A DNA stretch of 5,436 nt, from assembly GCA_002401105.1 (NCBI GenBank), contig NVSD01000038.1, positions 1 to 5,436 of the forward strand, read 5' to 3'. The DNA is from Flavobacteriaceae bacterium (GTDB lineage: Bacteria > Bacteroidota > Bacteroidia > Flavobacteriales > Flavobacteriaceae). This document shows positions 1 through 5,436 of the stretch, piece after piece. The notes under the pieces were generated by a model that worked only from the letters and a program-made list of their open reading frames with translations, was not told the DNA's origin and searched no databases. Both the position numbers and the translations under genes were made by a program. Within the stretch, counting starts at the first letter, position 1; each line of letters opens with the position of its first letter.

Positions 1-195
1 CTCATTTACCTGTGTCATTAAATTAGCAGTTTTATTAATGTAATAAGGCAAACTTTTTAAACGCCCTTGCATATATTGAATACTGATCATTTCAGTATTC
101 GCAAGCAAGTGTACTTCTCGCTCATAAAGCGCATTACATAACTCTGCAAAATCATTGTTTTGCTTATTGGTTTGCCAAAAAGATGATTGTGTCAT
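1..195 (-). CDS. Hypothetical protein, N-terminal 65 residues (runs off left edge)
   Basis: The minus strand is open from an ATG at 195-193 to the window edge, giving 65 codons without a stop. The plus strand is closed in all three frames here. An in-frame TAA lies three codons upstream of the ATG, so the protein cannot start earlier. The product begins MTQSSFWQTN and continues with mostly polar, probably helical sequence (AELCNALYEREVHLL, then RLKSLPYYINKTANLM). There is no signal peptide, no membrane segment and no motif I recognise. No Shine-Dalgarno sequence precedes the ATG; the bases there are CACCTC. A soluble cytoplasmic helical protein is the most that can be inferred. Phasin-like or regulatory functions are possible but unsupported. 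The reading frame is fairly secure and the function is unknown. Confidence 0.6.
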   Translation of the reverse strand, partial: MTQSSFWQTNKQNNDFAELCNALYEREVHLLANTEMISIQYMQGRLKSLPYYINKTANLMTQVNE

Positions 196-233
196 GAGGT
201 GTTAAAAATCAACAACTTACTTATTAGTCTTTT

Positions 234-262
234 AGCATACTCGATTATGACGAAAAGATAAA
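234..262 (-). promoter_or_regulatory. Possible sigma70-type promoter for the leftmost gene
   Basis: On the minus strand TATGCT (239-234) is a fair -10 box. It lies 17 bases downstream of a weak -35 box, TTTATC (262-257), and about 38 bases before the ATG at 195. Only three of six -35 positions match the consensus. No Bacteroidota-type TAnnTTTG element is seen in this leader. This is a weak candidate chosen mainly for its position. Confidence 0.22.
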
Positions 263-321
263 ATTTCCTATACACGTTTTTCCATCCATGGCTCCACGAT
301 ATGCTGTTCATCCCTGAACAT

Positions 322-351
322 AAAAAAACCGAGCTGATAAAAGCTCGGTTT
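322..351 (-). terminator. Rho-independent terminator (minus strand, partly bidirectional)
   Basis: A perfect 10-bp stem, AAACCGAGCT (326-335) with AGCTCGGTTT (342-351), closes a 6-base loop. Read on the minus strand, the stem runs into seven consecutive T residues (328-322), a classic intrinsic terminator. On the plus strand it is followed only by TTTAACTTGTTTTT, so termination in that direction would be weaker. It should end a minus-strand transcript entering from the right, but no gene for such a transcript is present between here and the breakpoint at about 549. Confidence 0.78.
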
Positions 352-491
352 AACTTGTTTTTAAATATATACTGATATAACCGCTAGACTTAAAGCTAAT
401 TAGTTCAAGAACAAGGCACTTGCACTGAGTTGACTTTAGTCATTACTTCGAACGTCCTGTCCTACGCCCAATGAGCCAACCTTTGGTTGTT

Positions 492-515
492 CAAATTTGT
501 TCCAGACAAATTTGT
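492..515. repeat. Paired CAAATTTGT repeat
   Basis: CAAATTTGT occurs twice (492-500 and 507-515), separated by six bases. The 8-base core CAAATTTG is self-complementary, so the two copies are both a direct repeat and an inverted repeat that could fold into an 8-bp stem with a 7-base loop (492-514). It could be a dimeric protein-binding site or part of a dispersed intergenic repeat; nothing here decides between these. Confidence 0.4.
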
Positions 516-548
516 GAGTACAAGCTACGTGACTATTGAAGTAAATAG

Positions 549-557
549 CAAAAAAAA
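549..557. other. Breakpoint that truncates the permease gene, at an A8 run
   Basis: From 549 rightward the plus strand reads Q-K-K-A-L-L-G-L-S-P-I-Q-V-G-A-F-R, which continues the usual DMT-permease pattern after the first helix. Immediately to the left is an in-frame TAG (546-548), followed by sequence with no permease character. The change falls at a run of eight A residues (550-557). Such a run can be a false-overlap point in an assembly or a microhomology used in real recombination. The permease sequence is interrupted for certain; the cause is not known. Confidence 0.6.
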
Positions 558-560
558 GCC

Positions 561-1364
561 TTGTTAGGTCTAAGCCCTATTCAAGTAGGTGCATTCCGAG
601 TGTTAATAGCTGCTACGGTGTTGGTGTTAATCGGTTTTAAGCACCTGAAAAATATAAATATCAAACAGTGGAAACACATAATAGTGACTTCTTTTTTAGG
701 TACTTTTTTCCCAGCATTTTTGTTTGCTTTTGCAGTTCAGAAGATTGATAGTTCAATAGCCGCTATTTTAAATTCTTTAACGCCATTAAATACCTTGGTG
801 ATAGGAACGGTGCTGTATGGTTTTGTATTTGGAAAACGACAGTTTGTTGGGGTATTAATTGGTTTAATAGGAACGGTGTTGCTTATTTTAAAAGGTGCTG
901 AACTACATCCAAATCAGGATTATTTTTATGCCGTATTTGTAATTGTTTCTTCTATTGGCTATGCGTTTAATGTAAATATTTTAAAAAGACATTTGGATGA
1001 TTTATCTGCGATGTCAGTGACAGTCGCTCAGTTTGTGTTGTTAATCGTACCATCCATGGTAGTGATTTACTTTACAGGTTTTTTTAAGACATTCAATGGA
1101 CAAGATGTTATTGTGGAAAGTTTTTTATACGTTTCCATTTTGGCGGTGCTAGGGACGGGTGTTGCGAAGGTGTTATTTAATAGTTTAGTAAAAATATCCA
1201 CGCCTGTTTTTTCTTCTTCTGTTACTTATTTAATTCCTGTTGTGGCGATCATTTGGGGGTTGTGGGATGGAGAACGATTGAGTATTGTACAAATTGCATC
1301 TGCTGGCTTAATTATGTTTGGAGTGTACCTTGTAAACGGAAAGCCAAAAAAAAAGCGCATCTAA
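561..1364 (+). CDS. EamA/DMT-family permease, 5'-truncated
   Basis: This is an integral inner-membrane protein of the drug/metabolite transporter superfamily, which exports or imports small metabolites such as amino acids; the substrate cannot be told from sequence. From a TTG at 561 it gives 267 residues against the usual ~290-300. Nine hydrophobic helices can be seen, starting near residues 9-25, 40-60, 66-88, 94-110, 121-140, 150-173, 186-208, 215-233 and 241-256, followed by a basic tail (KPKKKRI). Family-like stretches include AILNSLTPLNTLVIG at the end of the first repeat and SSVTYLIPVVAIIWG in the second. Helix 1 and the true start are missing. Family-like residues extend back to 549 and then meet a stop at 546-548. 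TTG 561 has no ribosome-binding site and falls inside what should be the loop after helix 1. The gene is therefore probably a non-functional fragment, or intact in the real genome and cut by an assembly join. It converges on the M16 operon with a 38-bp gap. Confidence 0.8.
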   Translation: MLGLSPIQVGAFRVLIAATVLVLIGFKHLKNINIKQWKHIIVTSFLGTFFPAFLFAFAVQKIDSSIAAILNSLTPLNTLVIGTVLYGFVFGKRQFVGVLIGLIGTVLLILKGAELHPNQDYFYAVFVIVSSIGYAFNVNILKRHLDDLSAMSVTVAQFVLLIVPSMVVIYFTGFFKTFNGQDVIVESFLYVSILAVLGTGVAKVLFNSLVKISTPVFSSSVTYLIPVVAIIWGLWDGERLSIVQIASAGLIMFGVYLVNGKPKKKRI

Positions 1365-1381
1365 ATAAATAGATACGCTTT
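1346..1381 (-). terminator. Rho-independent terminator of the M16 operon, overlapping the permease stop codon
   Basis: Arms at 1352-1363 (AAAGCGCATCTA) and 1370-1381 (TAGATACGCTTT) form a 12-bp stem around a 6-base loop. In minus-strand RNA every position pairs, one as a U-G wobble, and the stem runs directly into a U tract from the A run at 1346-1354. In plus-strand RNA the same position is a C-A mismatch and no U tract follows. The hairpin is therefore strong for the M16 operon, which ends at 1403, and weaker for the permease, whose TAA (1362-1364) lies in the left arm and loop. Confidence 0.75.
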
Positions 1382-1402
1382 AAGTTAGTTGTTAAGAGTT
1401 GA

Positions 1403-3466
1403 TTATTTAAAATCAGCATCGCTTACATTTTCGTTTATTTTAGCCTCTGAAAGAGTAAAAGACATTTTTTGTGGTCCCATGCTTCCTGTTTTTTTGGTAG
1501 GAAACTTAATACCATCATATTCTTTATAATCACTAAAAGTTGCTTCTTGGTTTTGAGTACGACCTCCCATTTTTGTGGATTGAACTTCTTTTAATTTAAG
1601 TCCTGTTTTAACGTCGTAATAAACAGAGGAGTTTACTACTTCCCCTTTTGTTTTGATCACAAAAGCTTCTTTTCCGTCTATCATTTCAATACCACTTAAG
1701 GTAGTATTATCGTTGTTTAATAAAGAGAATTCGGTAAATGTCCCAAGTGCCTTCATCTCATCTGCTATTGCTGGAGGAAGTGCTTGTCCGTTCATATAAA
1801 CTCCTTCATTGTTAGCTGTAAGTTTCATAACTGTAGCGCCATTCATAGCGGTACTTGCTAGGTAGTTTGTAGCGGTTCTTTTTTCTGTTACACTTATTTT
1901 AGCTCCGTTCATCTCCGTTTCATAAATCGTCATGGTAGAAGTGATGGCGGTAACTTTGTCTTTCCCTCCAATAGCATCAAAATAACTATTAATAACCGTT
2001 TCCTTGGTGATTCCTGCTGGAATAGGTTTGGTCATTTCTGGTTTGTCTGTGCTGTTTCCTTGCTTGTCAAAATAGTTGATAGTGTAAGGCAGTTTTTCAA
2101 GGTTTGGAAGTGCATCTATTGCTTTTCCAACAATAACAATTCTCGTTTGGCCAGCGCTATAATATTTTTTTGCAACACGTTGAATGTCATCTATAGTAAC
2201 TCCATTTATGTTTTTTAAGAATGTTTCATAAAAGGTTTTCGGTAAATTTTTAGTGACAATATTAAAAGCGTACCCTGCGGCAGTAGAGGGTTTCTCAATA
2301 GCCATTACAAAATTACCTACATAGGATGCTTTTGCATTGCTAAGTTCTTCAGCAGTTACCTTTGTATCTCTAAATATTTTTATTTCTTTAATAATTTCGA
2401 CAACAGAACTATCTGTTACCATATTTCTAACAGAAGCAAATGAATTAACTAAGGTTGATGTTCTTTCGTTATTTCCAAACCTAGAATAGGCACCATATGT
2501 ATATCCTTTATCTTCTCTTAAATTAAGAAATAATCGTGCGTCTCCGCCACCTCCAAATATTTTACTAGCTAATCTTGTAGCGAAATAATCAGGGTCCCCC
2601 ATTTTTAAATCAACAGCGTTTATTACAGCAATACTAGACTGTACTGCATTCGGCATGTTGATAAAGTTAATCTCTGTTTTTAAAACGTTTTTTACAGTTG
2701 GGATTGAATACGTAGGAAGTGTTCCTTTTTTCCATTTTCCAAATTGCTTTTTTACCAGTTTTTTGATGTCTTTATAGTTGACATCTCCAATAATAACTAA
2801 GTAGGCATTGTTTGGGATAAAATATGTGTTGTAAAATGTTTTTACATCTTCTAAGCTTACATTTTTAACGGTTGCTTCTGTGGCAAATTCTCCATAAGGA
2901 TGATTTGAACCATATGATAATGTATTTTGAACTCTTCTCGCAATAGCTTCTACGCTGTTTTCGTCTGCAGTCAATCCTTGAATTATCAGTGATTGTTGTT
3001 TTTCGAATTCTTCCTGAGTTAATAAAGGGTTTTTTACGGCGTCTGCAATCAGACCTAAAACTTCGGGGAAATATTTAGATAAGGTATTGATTCCAGCACT
3101 TTGACTTCTTATGTTGAAAGAAGCTCCTAGAAAATCTAATCGTTCATTAAATGCGTCTTTAGAAATAGTAGTAGTTCCGTTTCCAATCATTTCTCCAAAA
3201 ATACTTGATACACCAACTTTTTCTCCTTCAAATATAGGTCCGTTGTCGAGTCTTAAGCTAGCGCTTACTTTTGGTAATTTGTGGTTTTCAACGACAATCA
3301 CTTTCAAACCATTTTTTAGTTCAAACGATTGTGTTTTTCCTAAATGTATAGTAGGTGCAGGTCCTGGTTTTGGTTGCTTTGTTCTGTCTATTTGTGCTGT
3401 AACTCCTAAGGATAGAAGAAACAATGCAATTATGGTGGTTAATGTTGTTTTCATATGTCTTTTCAT
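1403..3466 (-). CDS. Secreted M16-like protein, inactive-type subunit with C-terminal extension
   Basis: A 687-residue relative of M16 (pitrilysin/MPP) metallopeptidases. A signal peptide is visible, ending about GVTA|Q at residue 24, so the protein acts in the periplasm or cell envelope. The first M16 domain covers about 45-195 and the second (PF05193-type) about 205-450. The zinc motif is absent: where the upstream partner has HFFEH, this protein has SIFGE (88-92), so it cannot bind catalytic zinc in the usual way. The second domain keeps the Gly-rich loop GGGGDARLF (305-313) and LREDKGYTYGAYS (316-328), where an R/Y pair (probably R317 and Y324) helps bind substrate in two-subunit M16 enzymes. 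Residues ~485-687 form an additional beta-rich domain beginning YFDAIGGKDK, resembling the LolA-like lipoprotein-carrier fold seen at the C-terminus of many Bacteroidota M16 proteins. The start overlaps the operon junction closely: one base separates it from the upstream stop. A second ATG four codons later (MKTTLTT) would give an equally good or better signal peptide. It probably forms a heterodimer with the upstream gene product. Confidence 0.9.
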   Translation of the reverse strand: MKRHMKTTLTTIIALFLLSLGVTAQIDRTKQPKPGPAPTIHLGKTQSFELKNGLKVIVVENHKLPKVSASLRLDNGPIFEGEKVGVSSIFGEMIGNGTTTISKDAFNERLDFLGASFNIRSQSAGINTLSKYFPEVLGLIADAVKNPLLTQEEFEKQQSLIIQGLTADENSVEAIARRVQNTLSYGSNHPYGEFATEATVKNVSLEDVKTFYNTYFIPNNAYLVIIGDVNYKDIKKLVKKQFGKWKKGTLPTYSIPTVKNVLKTEINFINMPNAVQSSIAVINAVDLKMGDPDYFATRLASKIFGGGGDARLFLNLREDKGYTYGAYSRFGNNERTSTLVNSFASVRNMVTDSSVVEIIKEIKIFRDTKVTAEELSNAKASYVGNFVMAIEKPSTAAGYAFNIVTKNLPKTFYETFLKNINGVTIDDIQRVAKKYYSAGQTRIVIVGKAIDALPNLEKLPYTINYFDKQGNSTDKPEMTKPIPAGITKETVINSYFDAIGGKDKVTAITSTMTIYETEMNGAKISVTEKRTATNYLASTAMNGATVMKLTANNEGVYMNGQALPPAIADEMKALGTFTEFSLLNNDNTTLSGIEMIDGKEAFVIKTKGEVVNSSVYYDVKTGLKLKEVQSTKMGGRTQNQEATFSDYKEYDGIKFPTKKTGSMGPQKMSFTLSEAKINENVSDADFK

Positions 3467-3467
3467 C

Positions 3468-4787
3468 TTAGTTTTTTGTTTCCTTTTTTAGGTATTCGAT
3501 TTCAACACGTTGATTGGTGTTTAGGTATTTTTTTACGACTGCTTGAATTTCTTCTCTAGTAATTGAACGATAAATGTTCAATTCGTCATTAATTAAATTT
3601 GTATTGTTTTTAAGCAGGTAATTGTCAGCTAAAGTATGTGCGATGTTTTCAACCCCTGAATTGGCGTTAACAAATTTATTCTCAAATTTATTTTGAAGTT
3701 TTTGATAGTCTTTTTCTGAAATCAGTTCCTGTTGTAGTTTAAGAACTTCTTCATCTATTTCGCTTAATAAGGTAGCCAAAGGTACATCGCCAAGTGGAAT
3801 TGCAAATAAAGCGTAAATGCTATAGTCCATTTGTGGAATGTTGAGTGCTTGAACGGTCATTGCATGTTTTTGTTCGTCCACCATTTTTTTGTAAAGTTTC
3901 GAGCTTTTTCCACTACTTAAGTAAGATGATACCATGTTTAAAACGTAGGTGTCTCTCTCTTTAAATCCAGGAGTTCTATACGCTGCAATTATTGCAGGTA
4001 TTTGAATGTTTGCGTCGTAAGCTTTTACTTTTATAGCTTCTGTTATAGGTGTTTCCTTAGGGAAGTTTCTGGTGATTGTTTCTTTTTTTGGAATGTCTTT
4101 AAAATAGTCTGAAACCATTTTTTTTGTTTTTTCAATAGAAATATCTCCTGCAATTACTAGAACTGCGTTGTTAGGGCCGTAGTATTTATTGTGGTAGGCT
4201 TGAAATTCTTCTAGCTTGGCATTGTCCAAGTGCTCCATCTCTCCTATGTTTTTGTCTTTATAAGGATGCACTTTAAAAAGATTTTCACTGATAGCAGAAA
4301 GTAATTTACCATAGGGCCTGTTGTCCATGCTAGATCTTTTTTCTTCTTTTATTACTTCGTTTTGGGTGTCAACTCCTTCTTGATTAATCACAGGGTGTAA
4401 CATTCTTTCAGATTCCAACCATAGTCCTAATTCTAGATTGTTAGAAGGGAATGTTTCGTAGTAATAAGTTCTATCTTGAGACGTGTTTGCATTATTTCGA
4501 CCTCCATTTGAACTTACAATTTTAAAGAATTCTCCTCTTGCAATGTTTTTTGTTCCTTCAAATAATAAATGCTCAAAAAAGTGAGCAAATCCTGTACGGT
4601 CTCTGGCTCCGTCTTTACCTCCTACATTGTACATAACCCCTGTTGTAACAATTGGAGCGGTGTTGTCTTGGTGTAAAATTACATGTAGTCCATTTTCTAG
4701 TTTGTACTCCTCAAATTCTACTTGCTGCGCACATAAGCTAGCCCCTAGTAGCATCGTTAAAAAGGATAAATAATAGATTTTTTTCAT
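3468..4787 (-). CDS. Secreted M16 family zinc metallopeptidase, catalytic subunit
   Basis: A 439-residue peptidase of family M16 (insulinase/MPP type) that should cleave small or unfolded peptides in the periplasm or envelope. The N-terminal signal peptide ends about SLCA|QQ (residue 20); the nearby Cys lacks a proper lipobox, so a lipoprotein is unlikely. The inverted zinc motif HFFEH occupies residues 69-73. Glu149 in EVIKEEKR, 76 residues after His73, fits the third zinc ligand. The first domain spans about 25-170 and the PF05193-type second domain about 190-370, with the typical SSGKSSKLYKKM stretch. The length is normal for a single M16 half, so it needs a partner to form the closed chamber, and the next gene, one base downstream, supplies the matching inactive half. 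Sphingomonas has a comparable two-gene pair of active and inactive subunits. No Shine-Dalgarno sequence precedes the ATG (AATTAATTCGAATG), as is usual in Bacteroidota. This is the first gene of the operon. Confidence 0.93.
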   Translation of the reverse strand: MKKIYYLSFLTMLLGASLCAQQVEFEEYKLENGLHVILHQDNTAPIVTTGVMYNVGGKDGARDRTGFAHFFEHLLFEGTKNIARGEFFKIVSSNGGRNNANTSQDRTYYYETFPSNNLELGLWLESERMLHPVINQEGVDTQNEVIKEEKRSSMDNRPYGKLLSAISENLFKVHPYKDKNIGEMEHLDNAKLEEFQAYHNKYYGPNNAVLVIAGDISIEKTKKMVSDYFKDIPKKETITRNFPKETPITEAIKVKAYDANIQIPAIIAAYRTPGFKERDTYVLNMVSSYLSSGKSSKLYKKMVDEQKHAMTVQALNIPQMDYSIYALFAIPLGDVPLATLLSEIDEEVLKLQQELISEKDYQKLQNKFENKFVNANSGVENIAHTLADNYLLKNNTNLINDELNIYRSITREEIQAVVKKYLNTNQRVEIEYLKKETKN

Positions 4788-4885
4788 TCGAATTAATTTA
4801 AACTGGTTAATTTATAGCGTATAAGACGCATCGTATATTTATTTGTTACATTATTTTAAATAAAAAAATTATATAATGCATATAT

Positions 4886-4915
4886 CAAATGTATGCGAAT
4901 AACCTCTGTCTCAAA
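4886..4915 (-). promoter_or_regulatory. Bacteroidota-type promoter for the M16 operon
   Basis: On the minus strand TTTG (4915-4912) serves as the -33 element and TACATTTG (4893-4886) matches the -7 consensus TAnnTTTG exactly, with 18 bases between them. Transcription would start near 4879, giving a leader of about 90 bases before the ATG at 4787. The match is to the known primary-sigma promoter of Flavobacterium and Bacteroides. Its use here is inferred. Confidence 0.6.
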
Positions 4916-5031
4916 TTCAGCTTACAATGGAAGGCAAGAGTTAAATTAATAGTGGGATATCAATATCTAAAGCCTTAATATATAAGGAGACTGTGTATCG
5001 TTTTTTTGTAAATTAAATATTGAATAGAGAC

Positions 5032-5061
5032 TTGTATATTGGTTCAAAAGTATTATATTTG
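5032..5061 (+). promoter_or_regulatory. Bacteroidota-type promoter for rplU
   Basis: TTG at 5032-5034 and TATATTTG at 5054-5061 match the -33 and -7 (TAnnTTTG) elements of the Bacteroidota primary sigma factor, with a 19-base spacer inside the usual range. Transcription would begin near 5066-5069, leaving a short leader of about 30 bases, which suits a strongly expressed ribosomal-protein gene. Confidence 0.68.
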
Positions 5062-5065
5062 CACT

Positions 5066-5081
5066 CGTTTTATTAAAGACG
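5066..5081 (+). other. Small hairpin at the expected 5' end of the rplU mRNA
   Basis: CGTTTTATTAAAGACG can fold into a 6-bp stem (5066-5071 with 5076-5081, one U-G pair) with a 4-base loop. It sits exactly where the transcript from the adjacent promoter should begin and is followed by an unstructured A-rich stretch up to the ATG. It could stabilise the message or contribute to L21 feedback, but it is short enough to be chance. Confidence 0.3.
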
Positions 5082-5099
5082 AAAATTAAATTATAAACT

Positions 5100-5436
5100 A
5101 TGTACGCAATTGTAGAGATAGCAGGGCAACAATTTAAAGTTGTTAAAGATCAAAAAGTTTATGTGCACCGTTTACAAGGAGAAGCAGGAGATGACTTAAC
5201 GTTTTCTAATGTTCTTTTAGTAGATGATGGTACTGTAACTATTGGCGCCCCGGCTGTAGAAGGAGCCGCTGTAACGGCAAAAATTTTAAATCACTTACAA
5301 GGTGATAAAGTAATCGTTTTCAAAAAGAAACGTAGAAAGGGATACCGTGTAAAAAATGGTCACCGTCAAGCGTTAACTGAAATTGTAATTGAAGGAATTA
5401 CTGTATCTGGAGCTAAAAAAGCACCAGTAAAAAAAG
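5100..5436 (+). CDS. rplU: 50S ribosomal protein L21 (3' end outside window)
   Basis: The first 112 codons of large-subunit protein L21, which binds 23S rRNA in the 50S subunit. The start [14 protein letters not shown] is the classic L21 N-terminus, and the family signature appears as [19 protein letters not shown] (75-93), including the GHRQ box at 87-90. The E. coli protein is 103 residues. Here the frame is still open after residue 112 and has turned to Ala/Lys-rich sequence ([10 protein letters not shown]), the beginning of the basic C-terminal extension common in Flavobacteriia. The ATG has no Shine-Dalgarno sequence, only an A/T-rich leader (AAATTATAAACT), normal for highly expressed genes of this phylum. 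rpmA (L27) would be expected next, beyond the edge. It is divergent from the M16 operon and has its own promoter. Confidence 0.97.
   Translation, partial: MYAIVEIAGQQFKVVKDQKVYVHRLQGEAGDDLTFSNVLLVDDGTVTIGAPAVEGAAVTAKILNHLQGDKVIVFKKKRRKGYRVKNGHRQALTEIVIEGITVSGAKKAPVKK

Larger units (their letters stand above)
196..548. other. Gene-free region with clustered short inverted repeats
   Basis: No convincing gene lies here. The contents are a possible promoter for the minus-strand gene, a terminator (322-351) and several small perfect inverted repeats: TGTTCA/TGAACA at 305-320, TGACT/AGTCA at 431-442, CAACC/GGTTG at 477-489 and paired CAAATTTG at 492-514. The longest open frame near the breakpoint is minus 549-439 (37 codons, stop at 438-436). 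It has no start and no recognisable protein character. The style resembles repetitive intergenic DNA of marine gammaproteobacteria such as Colwellia or Pseudoalteromonas, but that is recollection rather than a search result. Confidence 0.5.
4788..5099. other. Divergent intergenic region between the M16 operon and rplU
   Basis: This stretch of just over 300 bases is AT-rich and holds no ORF of note. It carries a Bacteroidota-type promoter for each flanking transcript (4886-4915 minus, 5032-5061 plus). The two -33 elements face away from each other across about 115 bases (4916-5031) with no clear structure. The M16 leader would be about 90 bases and the rplU leader about 30. I see no riboswitch, tRNA or other RNA gene. 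Confidence 0.6.

Noticed and set aside
196..548. CRISPR array, insertion-sequence end or att site in the repeat-rich spacer
   Set aside because: The small repeats differ from one another in sequence and are irregularly spaced. There is no transposase fragment, no terminal repeat pair flanking a unit, and no target duplication visible.
439..549. 37-codon minus-strand open frame abutting the breakpoint, possibly the end of a truncated gene
   Set aside because: It has no start, contains the inverted repeats, and its translation shows no known protein pattern. It is better explained as chance openness in repeat-like spacer.
561..563. TTG 561 as a genuine start of a short permease
   Set aside because: Family-like residues continue upstream of it to 549, no ribosome-binding or Bacteroidota leader signal precedes it, and helix 1 of the fold would be missing.
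558..570. GTTAGGT after the breakpoint as an integron attC core site (GTTRRRY)
   Set aside because: The bases encode the expected permease residues LLGL, and no matching RYYYAAC left half or attC-like folded arms were found upstream, so the match is coincidental.
3111..3491. 126-codon open frame on the plus strand
   Set aside because: It lies antisense to the N-terminal part of the second M16 gene and the junction with the first, both well supported by motifs. Its product has no recognisable family and no start signals, so it is a shadow frame.
4725..4787. Lipoprotein signal for the catalytic M16 subunit (Cys at residue 19)
   Set aside because: The residue before the Cys is Leu rather than Gly, Ala or Ser, so it does not fit a lipobox; a standard signal-peptidase I site after Ala20 fits better.

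Overview
Most of the window (about 550-5436) looks like a flavobacterium (Bacteroidota). The signs are promoters of the TTG / TAnnTTTG type, starts without Shine-Dalgarno sequences, AT-rich DNA, a paired M16 metallopeptidase operon with a Bacteroidota-style C-terminal extension, and a flavobacterial ribosomal protein L21. The first 550 bases or so look different. They hold the N-terminus of an unrecognised gene, a GC-rich hairpin/T-run terminator and a dense set of short inverted repeats, in a style I associate with marine gammaproteobacteria (from memory, not checked).

Layout from left to right. 1-195 (minus): first 65 codons of an unknown protein that runs off the left edge. 196-548: gene-free, with a possible promoter, a minus-strand terminator at 322-351 and several short inverted repeats. 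549-557: abrupt breakpoint at an A8 run. 561-1364 (plus): an EamA/DMT-family permease that has lost its initiator region and first membrane helix at that breakpoint. 1346-1381: a terminator for the opposing operon, overlapping the permease stop codon. 1403-3466 and 3468-4787 (both minus): a two-gene operon, transcribed from the right. Its first gene encodes a catalytically intact secreted M16 peptidase (HFFEH). Its second encodes an M16-like partner that lacks the zinc motif but keeps the R/Y pair and carries an extra ~200-residue C-terminal domain. 4788-5099: divergent intergenic region with one good Bacteroidota promoter for each direction. 5100-5436 (plus): rplU, cut by the right edge.

The two M16 proteins probably act together as a heterodimer in the periplasm or cell envelope, one supplying the zinc site and the other substrate-binding residues. 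The rplU unit is an independent, divergently transcribed housekeeping operon. I see no unmistakably new system. The observation most worth checking is the breakpoint near 549-557, which is either a chimeric assembly join or a real recombination endpoint.
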